38,831 bases of DNA from the NCBI GenBank assembly GCA_004524515.1, contig SDNV01000009.1, positions 1 to 38,831 on the forward strand, given 5' to 3'. Shown one piece after another: positions 33,564 to 38,831 of this stretch (positions are counted from its first letter, which is position 1; each line of letters begins with the position of its first letter). The translations under genes were made by a program, and so were the position numbers. The DNA is from Promethearchaeota archaeon (lineage in GTDB: Archaea; Asgardarchaeota; Lokiarchaeia; Sigynarchaeales; SOKP01). Below the pieces are notes generated by a model. The model did no database searches and had not been told where the DNA came from. It saw only the letters and a list, made by a program, of their open reading frames with translations.

Positions 33564-34064
33564 ATGATTAATTCTTTAGAAGTTAAGTCATTTTTAACAC
33601 AGAATTTAACCATAAAAAAGAAATTTTCAAATCATGAAATGAATCTCTATCATTTTTTTTTCAAAATTACTGGAATTTATCCTGATAATGTGATTTTTCT
33701 CACTCCTTATGTCTTTTTTTTTGTTAAATCCGAATATTATTTCAGAGCAAAAAGATTTCTAAAAACACTAAGAACTCAATTATCCAATAAAAAAGTAATG
33801 ATAATTAATTCTGAATCAAGCCTAATTAGATTGCTTTTTAATCTTTTTCCAGATACATATATTCACGATATAATATTGGAGGTCAATAATAAAAATACAA
33901 GAGTAATAAAGATTATTTTTTATTTTTATGAAGATAGGGGGATAGCAGTTGGTAGAAAGGGAAATTATATTAAAGTTATTAACAAATTGTTTGAAAAATT
34001 TATTAATCTGGAAAAAAACGATAAGCCTTTACAAGTAAAATGTGATATTGTTGATTTCCATTAA
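33564..34064 (+). CDS. KH-like domain protein (NusA-related, tentative)
   Basis: The product is a 166-residue basic protein. The C-terminal segment GIAVGRKGNYIKVINKLFEKFI has the helix-GxxG-helix of a type II KH domain (G-R-K-G at 130-133), preceded by the strand VIKIIFYFYEDR. A first half with strands and VFFFVKSEYYFRAKRFLKTL could be a degenerate first KH. Archaeal NusA proteins are about 140 residues with two KH domains, so this may be a diverged NusA; the usual ribosomal-protein neighbourhood of archaeal nusA is not here. It is tail-to-tail with the RuvC-like gene; their stops overlap by three bases. Confidence 0.6.
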   Translation: MINSLEVKSFLTQNLTIKKKFSNHEMNLYHFFFKITGIYPDNVIFLTPYVFFFVKSEYYFRAKRFLKTLRTQLSNKKVMIINSESSLIRLLFNLFPDTYIHDIILEVNNKNTRVIKIIFYFYEDRGIAVGRKGNYIKVINKLFEKFINLEKNDKPLQVKCDIVDFH

Positions 34065-34960
34065 TAATCTCTTTCTAAATCTAAAATCTCATTTCTATTA
34101 TTCTTAAGGGCTTTAACCATTTGAGAAGCCTTACTAAGAGTTAAATTTCCATTTAATATTTCTTTGGCAATTTCAGCTATTTCCTCTGAAAATTTTGTCT
34201 TTTCATTGGTAATCTTAAAATCTACTTGTTTGAACGCTTCTTTTTTTACTTTTCTTGATGTAATTTGGTTAAAAATCGTCCTATAATTCTCCTGATTAAT
34301 TTCTATACCATCTCTTAAAGCTAATATTAAAGCTGATGCTTCATCTTTTGAAATTCTCCTCTCTCTCGTTTTATATTTAATTTTAATTTTAGAAGATTTA
34401 AATTCATCAATCAGTAGAATTTTCATATTCTTCCTCTCATCAAATATTCGATATACGTGTTCAACTAAATCTTTAGTAATCGTAAGTACACCCCTTCCAA
34501 ATTTAAATGTTAAATTCATCAATTCGGGATTATTAAATTGAAAAGTTTGAATATATATTTTAATTTTACTTATCAAATCTCGCTTTTCGAAGCAACAGTG
34601 AGAATTTAAATAATAATCTTCTAAAAACACCATTAAACCACATTTATTACCGGGATCAATAGCCAAGGTCATTTCTGAATATTTATCTTTATATCCTACT
34701 CGATAAGCAGAAATAACTCTTAACACATATTCTTCAAAATTATCGTTATTGGAGTAACTGAGAAAATTAACGTTTTGATTATTTTTTTCCAATTTTTTAA
34801 AATCTTCCTTTGTTGTAAGGATTATTGATGGTATCGGGGGAAGTTTTTTATTTATGTTAAGTATTTTAAAAGGAATATTGAACCTATTCAATTCCTTATT
34901 AATTTTATAAAAAAAGTTTAAATTCTCTGTTAAAACATAAATTTTATTTCTACTTCTCAA
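34061..34960 (-). CDS. RuvC/RNase H-fold protein, putative nuclease
   Basis: The product has 299 residues. After about 95 residues of N-terminal strands and helices comes MTLAIDPGNKCGLMVFLEDY, the first strand of a RuvC-type RNase H fold with Asp102. Further candidates are Asp185-Glu186 in ILLIDEFKSS and Asp206-Glu207 in RRISKDEASALILALRDG, which mirrors the last acidic residue and helix of RuvC and YqgF (D-x-A-x-A-L). The C-terminus carries SEEIAEIAKEILNGNLTLSK. It may cleave Holliday junctions or other branched nucleic acids (inference). Only 71 bases separate its start from the divergent RadB-like gene, which suggests a recombination role. Confidence 0.65.
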   Translation of the reverse strand: MRSRNKIYVLTENLNFFYKINKELNRFNIPFKILNINKKLPPIPSIILTTKEDFKKLEKNNQNVNFLSYSNNDNFEEYVLRVISAYRVGYKDKYSEMTLAIDPGNKCGLMVFLEDYYLNSHCCFEKRDLISKIKIYIQTFQFNNPELMNLTFKFGRGVLTITKDLVEHVYRIFDERKNMKILLIDEFKSSKIKIKYKTRERRISKDEASALILALRDGIEINQENYRTIFNQITSRKVKKEAFKQVDFKITNEKTKFSEEIAEIAKEILNGNLTLSKASQMVKALKNNRNEILDLERDY

Positions 34961-35031
34961 GTTATAAATATTAACGTTTTAATTTGTATTTTATAAATAA
35001 TAATTAACTAAAAAATTAAATATTTTTAAGT

Positions 35032-35721
35032 ATGCATTTTCCAATTTCACAACTTAATACTATTTTTGATTCCTCTAAACTCATTAGGGGAATAATTTCA
35101 ATCTGGGGAGATTTTGGAATTGGAAAAACTACCTTAGCACTTCAATCAGCAATAAATACCGCAAAATTCAACAAAGTCATATTTATTTACACCAAACCAG
35201 ATCTTCCTTATGAAAAAATCGGAAAATTTTTAGAAGATGATAATTCAGATGTTTTAAATAATATTTTATTTATCTCAACCCCAGATTTCTTAGATTTAAA
35301 TAAAATTGTATTAAATCTTGAATTCTTAATCCTACATTATTTAAGAGAACAGAATATTGCTCTAAAGTTAATAGTAGTAGATTCTATTACTGATTTATAT
35401 CGATTGGAATTAAATAGGGAAAAGAAGGAAAAAAATGTCACTCTTAATTATCAATTAAATCAGCTATTAGCAAATTTAAATTATATTAATGAGAAATATG
35501 TTATTGAAGTTTTAATAGTGAATGAATTAAGTAGAAGAAATTATGAAGATTCTATAAAAGAGGTTCAAAGTGGGGGAAAAGTTATGGATTATTGGATTGA
35601 TTATTCTATAAAAATATCTCGCACAAAGAAATTAAATACCAGAAATATCGTTCTAACAAAACACCCCGAAATGAAAAACCATCAATTTCTATGTAATATA
35701 ACTGAAAATGGTTTTAAATAA
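35032..35721 (+). CDS. radB: RadB-like RecA/RAD51-family ATPase
   Basis: The product has 229 residues, the size of archaeal RadB, a single RecA core without the N-terminal HhH of RadA. Walker A is GDFGIGKTTLA (Lys32), Walker B is LKLIVVDSIT (Asp116), and a C-terminal GGKVMDYWIDYSIKI resembles the RadB segment G-G-x-x-x-x-Y/H-x-x-D. RadB is a RadA paralogue that modulates recombination and can bind Hjc resolvase. It is divergent from the RuvC-like gene. It could instead belong to the KaiC/RAD55 group; the short length favours RadB. Confidence 0.8.
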   Translation: MHFPISQLNTIFDSSKLIRGIISIWGDFGIGKTTLALQSAINTAKFNKVIFIYTKPDLPYEKIGKFLEDDNSDVLNNILFISTPDFLDLNKIVLNLEFLILHYLREQNIALKLIVVDSITDLYRLELNREKKEKNVTLNYQLNQLLANLNYINEKYVIEVLIVNELSRRNYEDSIKEVQSGGKVMDYWIDYSIKISRTKKLNTRNIVLTKHPEMKNHQFLCNITENGFK

Positions 35722-35765
35722 ACCTTAAAAAAAATTAGAAAAATGAATCTTCATTATCAAATATA

Positions 35766-36878
35766 TTAAAAATCAAACATTCCTCTCTGAATCATAACTT
35801 CTAATGTACCTTTAGAAGAACTAATTACTTCAGCTCTAAAAGGTGGTTTCTCAAGAATATCTGCGATGCTTTCCAAGAAAAATCTTGAAATTATCTTACA
35901 GCTTCGATTATAATCTCTTATACGTTTAGTTATCAATATTGATTCTTTTACGTCTGATATGGTGTTTACTACACAATCAACTTCACTAATGTTACATTGT
36001 TCTAAGATTACTCCATCTTTTGGATCTCCACATATGACATGGCTTTTATCTTCAATCTTTTCTTTTATTAAATCTTCACTTTCTTCAATTAATTGATATT
36101 CTATATGGGACTTTTGTTTCCATTTTTCCATCAATCGTAATGAAATGTGATTTAGACCTATTAAAAGTACTTTATTATAATGATTTCTTATTTTGTTATC
36201 TATGACCTCCGCAGCATATTTAGAAGTAGATATAATCTCGGTGTTATATGTATTAGCAATCAAATCAGCAATATCATCTTGATATATTCTAGCCACAATC
36301 CTACATTTCGGATTTAATCTTCTAATGTAATGATTCACCACTAGCTGAATTTCAAAATCATCCGACGTAATAAACACAGCTTTTGCTTTTTGGGTACCCG
36401 CATCCTCCAAAGTCTGAATACTTAATGGAGTATCATTTATCACCGCTTCTTCATTAGCTATAAGATCTTCAATTAAACTTAAATCCTCCTCAATAATCAC
36501 TGTACCAATGCCCTCTGTTTTTAAATAATTTGAAATTCTCTGACCAATATGGGTGTATCCTATAATAATAACATGGTCAGAATATTTTTTTGAAATTTCC
36601 CTAGAAGTTAACACAGGATTATATTTCCTAAATAATTCAACGGTAATCAACCCAAACACTAAGCCAAATATAATAAATTCTGTAAATGCATCGTAAAAAT
36701 TGCCGTAGAGACTATTATAGGTTGTAAAAAAAAAGATGATTAGTCCACTCTGTAAGGCACTACCGGTTTCTATGTAGAAATATATAAAATTAAGAACAAA
36801 CCATAAAAAAACAATAAGAAAGGCTTTCAGGTTTTGTTTTAATAAAATTTTTATTTTTGTTAATAACCTTGAAATCAA
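35766..36878 (-). CDS. Channel-like membrane protein with tandem RCK/TrkA-N domains
   Basis: The product has 370 residues. Two membrane helices (about 17-36 and 65-84) flank a re-entrant-like segment, followed by a first TrkA-N Rossmann domain (HVIIIGYTHIGQRISNYL, residues 102-119) and a second (KVLLIGLNHISLRLMEKW, about 240). This is the MthK/Kch layout of a two-helix potassium channel with cytosolic gating domains. The selectivity filter is not canonical: where T-V-G-Y-G-D is expected, residues 52-63 read TTYNSLYGNFYD. The first NAD loop is GxxxxG rather than GxGxxG. Ion choice is therefore uncertain. It is a single gene. Confidence 0.85.
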   Translation of the reverse strand: MISRLLTKIKILLKQNLKAFLIVFLWFVLNFIYFYIETGSALQSGLIIFFFTTYNSLYGNFYDAFTEFIIFGLVFGLITVELFRKYNPVLTSREISKKYSDHVIIIGYTHIGQRISNYLKTEGIGTVIIEEDLSLIEDLIANEEAVINDTPLSIQTLEDAGTQKAKAVFITSDDFEIQLVVNHYIRRLNPKCRIVARIYQDDIADLIANTYNTEIISTSKYAAEVIDNKIRNHYNKVLLIGLNHISLRLMEKWKQKSHIEYQLIEESEDLIKEKIEDKSHVICGDPKDGVILEQCNISEVDCVVNTISDVKESILITKRIRDYNRSCKIISRFFLESIADILEKPPFRAEVISSSKGTLEVMIQRGMFDF

Positions 36879-37096
36879 AGAATTTCACCAAACTATCTTT
36901 ATTTTAATATAAAAAAGAATTTGACCTAATTTAATTTTTTTCTATATACATTCTATAAAATAAATATTTCTCCGGTGACGAGTTTTTGCCTTCAAATTAT
37001 ATTTCTGTTCATTAACAAAGCTTCTAGAGGATATAAAATATTATCTATAAATAATCATTTTTTACTTTAGATATTGAATTTAAATTTTGAAATAAG

Positions 37097-38086
37097 ATGA
37101 GTCATAAACAAGAAAAAATAAAGCTTTCAAAATGGCTTGAAACTAATTTATCTCATTACTTTCCGGATAAGGGGGATTTGATAAATCTAATCGAAACTAT
37201 TGCCGAAGCAACCATTCCGATAAGAGGATTACTTGAGAAAGGGATAACTTCCCGCGAACTTCGATATAGAATGAATATTGAGGAACTAAGTGAAAAAATA
37301 AACATTTATGATGAAGAACAAATCCACGAGGATATTCTTACTCATTCAATAATTCTTAAAGCATTACAAGATGGAGATACTGATTTTGCATTTATTGCCT
37401 CAGAAGAAGCTGATCCTATTGTAGGGAATGGAAAATTTGGAATTACTACGGATCCTGTGGATGGCTCTTCAAATGTGGCCGTTAATAGAACTGTTGGCAC
37501 CATTGTTGGCATTTATAATCTTGAAGGGAAAATAGTGTGCTCATTTTATGTTCTTTATGGAATTTTCACGAATTTAATCTTAGCCGTTGATGGTAGGGTT
37601 GCAGAATTTATTCTGGACACCTCGCCATATAGTATGACTTTTTATCATTATGTGTTTCATGAAGAAAAATTAATGCCAAACCAAGAGGAGGGGGGAATTC
37701 GATGTCTTGGGGGAGATCCATTTAAATGGTCCGATAAATGTAAAGCATATGAACAATTATTAATTAAAAATCAATTAAAAGATCGATACAGCGGAAGTTT
37801 TGTAGGAGATTTTCATGCTATAATAAATTATGGGGGTGTTTATGGTTACTTTTTACAAGAGGAAAAAGCAAAAATTCGCCTTTATTATGAATGGCTTCCC
37901 TTAGCATTCATTGCTAAGACTTTAGGAGGAGAATTTCTCATTATTGATGCTCAAAATAATTTTAAAACTATGGATGAGATTGAACTTATAACCAAATTTA
38001 ATGTTGATAACGTTCATGCTACAACTTGTGGAGGAATATTAGGAAGTAAAAATGCAGTCAATTGGTTTAAAAATGTAGCTAAATAA
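37097..38086 (+). CDS. fbp: Class I fructose-1,6-bisphosphatase
   Basis: The enzyme hydrolyses fructose 1,6-bisphosphate in gluconeogenesis. Signature residues are TTDPVDGSSNVAVNRTVGTI (metal site Asp119, Asp122), the upstream ASEEADPI (Glu103/Glu104), and YSGSFVGDFHAIINYGGVYGY for the substrate 6-phosphate. The family motif is usually D-P-L-D-G-S; here Leu is Val. The 329 residues match bacterial and eukaryotic class I enzymes. Many archaea use the unrelated FBP aldolase/phosphatase (class V) or IMPase-like class IV, so a class I enzyme is noteworthy. It precedes trm1. Confidence 0.94.
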   Translation: MSHKQEKIKLSKWLETNLSHYFPDKGDLINLIETIAEATIPIRGLLEKGITSRELRYRMNIEELSEKINIYDEEQIHEDILTHSIILKALQDGDTDFAFIASEEADPIVGNGKFGITTDPVDGSSNVAVNRTVGTIVGIYNLEGKIVCSFYVLYGIFTNLILAVDGRVAEFILDTSPYSMTFYHYVFHEEKLMPNQEEGGIRCLGGDPFKWSDKCKAYEQLLIKNQLKDRYSGSFVGDFHAIINYGGVYGYFLQEEKAKIRLYYEWLPLAFIAKTLGGEFLIIDAQNNFKTMDEIELITKFNVDNVHATTCGGILGSKNAVNWFKNVAK

Positions 38087-38244
38087 TACCTTACTTCTTT
38101 TACCATATTTTTCTTCTTTCCTTAGAAATATTTTAGTACAATTAATTCAGTTCGCAAAAATATAAAATAATGAATTAGTCTAATTGGGATCGATTTTATT
38201 CTTACGATATTTAATTTAAGATTTGAATATTATTATATTAGAAG

Positions 38245-38831
38245 ATGGATGATAAACATTTTATATCAATTAAAGAAGGAGCCGCAGAGATATATGTTCA
38301 TTCTGCTGATAAAGATTCAATTCCATCAAAATCAATGAATGTATTTTATAATAAGAAAATGGAAATAAATAGAGATATCTCCAATTTAGCCATAAATGCT
38401 TATACAAAGTTATATAATCAAGAACCGATAATAATTTTAGATTCTATGGCAGCCTCAGGAGTTAGCTCAATAAGGATGTTAAAAGAATGTGAAAATATTA
38501 AGAAAATTTATATTAACGATGTGAATCCGCTAGCCATTGATTTAATTCATAAAAATATTATAAATAACAATTTGGACGATTCAGAGATTGAAATCGAAAT
38601 TTCAAGAAAAGATGCAAATTTTCTGTTTTCTGAAATAGCTCAAGAATCTTATATTAGTCCTAAAAAAGTATCCAAAAAACCAAATATTATCTCAATCGAT
38701 CCATTTGGGACACCGAATATCTATATAGATTCTGCTTTCAAAGCACTACAAAGAGTAAATGGTTTATTGTGTGTTACTGCCACAGATACCGCCGTGTTAT
38801 TTGGTATACGCCCCACCACTTGCATTAGAAA
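38245..38831 (+). CDS. trm1: tRNA (guanine26-N2)-dimethyltransferase Trm1, N-terminal part (runs off window)
   Basis: The frame opens at ATG 38245 and is still open at the last base, giving about 195 residues. The product uses AdoMet to make m2G/m2,2G at tRNA position 26. Motifs: VFYNKKMEINRDISNLAI (N-terminal signature), ILDSMAASGVSSIRM (AdoMet loop), IYINDVNPLAIDLIHKN, the catalytic SIDPFGTP, and CVTATDTAVLFG. All are at the expected spacing. The C-terminal domain is outside the window. The local tRNA-Gln has C at its position 26, so it would not be a substrate. Confidence 0.95.
   Translation, partial: MDDKHFISIKEGAAEIYVHSADKDSIPSKSMNVFYNKKMEINRDISNLAINAYTKLYNQEPIIILDSMAASGVSSIRMLKECENIKKIYINDVNPLAIDLIHKNIINNNLDDSEIEIEISRKDANFLFSEIAQESYISPKKVSKKPNIISIDPFGTPNIYIDSAFKALQRVNGLLCVTATDTAVLFGIRPTTCIR

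Noticed and set aside
1..38831. CRISPR arrays, rRNA genes or replication origin repeats
   Set aside because: No regularly spaced direct repeats, no rRNA-like conserved stretches and no origin-recognition-box clusters were seen in the intergenic regions.

Overview
The window looks like a chromosomal segment of an Asgard archaeon, most likely Lokiarchaeia/Promethearchaeota-like. It is very AT-rich. Informational genes are archaeal (LeuRS, Trm1, type II MetAP, Sec61beta, RadB-like). Eukaryote-like parts are also present: a ribophorin I (OST1) homologue, a Roadblock protein, two TRAPP/Bet3-V4R-like proteins, a long LRR protein, Trm112 and a probable longin-like protein. The taxonomic call is inference from gene content; no rRNA is present.

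Layout. 1-4062: 3' end of leuS, a longin-like hypothetical, tpiA (-), a stand-alone HdrC-like protein (-), and a thioredoxin-like gene interrupted by a 30-nt stop-containing hairpin. 4063-6459: a decayed IS110-family insertion with a GC-richer, strongly folded leader (candidate bridge RNA) and the remnant of a minus-strand gene. 6460-13791: two Bet3/V4R-like genes, a glycyl-radical activase, a dual-specificity phosphatase, a GNAT, a membrane-anchored penicillin-acylase-family protein and a small membrane protein with no ordinary start codon. 13928-21343: LRR protein, Roadblock, MetAP2, two glycosyltransferase-type genes, a hexapeptide-repeat acyltransferase, a MazG-like protein and Sec61beta. 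21494-31231: OST1-like protein, Trm112, a tRNA-Gln with three introns, then an Alg7-like GlcNAc-1-P transferase, an M48 peptidase, a UbiA/DPPR-synthase-like protein, a PHP protein and a DUF362 protein, all on the + strand. 31428-38831: TlyA, a multi-TM acyltransferase-like protein, a KH protein, a RuvC-like protein, a RadB-like ATPase, an RCK membrane protein, class I FBPase and the 5' end of trm1.

The strongest observation concerns RNA splicing. The tRNA-Gln at 24044-24206 becomes a regular 73-nt tRNA only if three introns of 30, 31 and 29 nt are removed. Each sits in a bulge-helix-bulge (BHB)-like fold. The thioredoxin gene carries a 30-nt insertion directly before WCGPC with almost the same architecture: 9-position inner helix, 5-nt loop, 4-nt central helix with its outermost pair mismatched, 3' bulge AA^T. 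Removing exactly that 30 nt restores an uninterrupted thioredoxin. This suggests that the tRNA splicing endonuclease also processes an mRNA here, using mini-introns of about 30 nt.

A second theme is secretion and glycosylation. Sec61beta and an OST1-like oligosaccharyltransferase subunit are divergently arranged, with an Alg7-like enzyme, a UbiA-type polyprenyl-phosphate enzyme, two glycosyltransferases and an acyltransferase within 12 kb.
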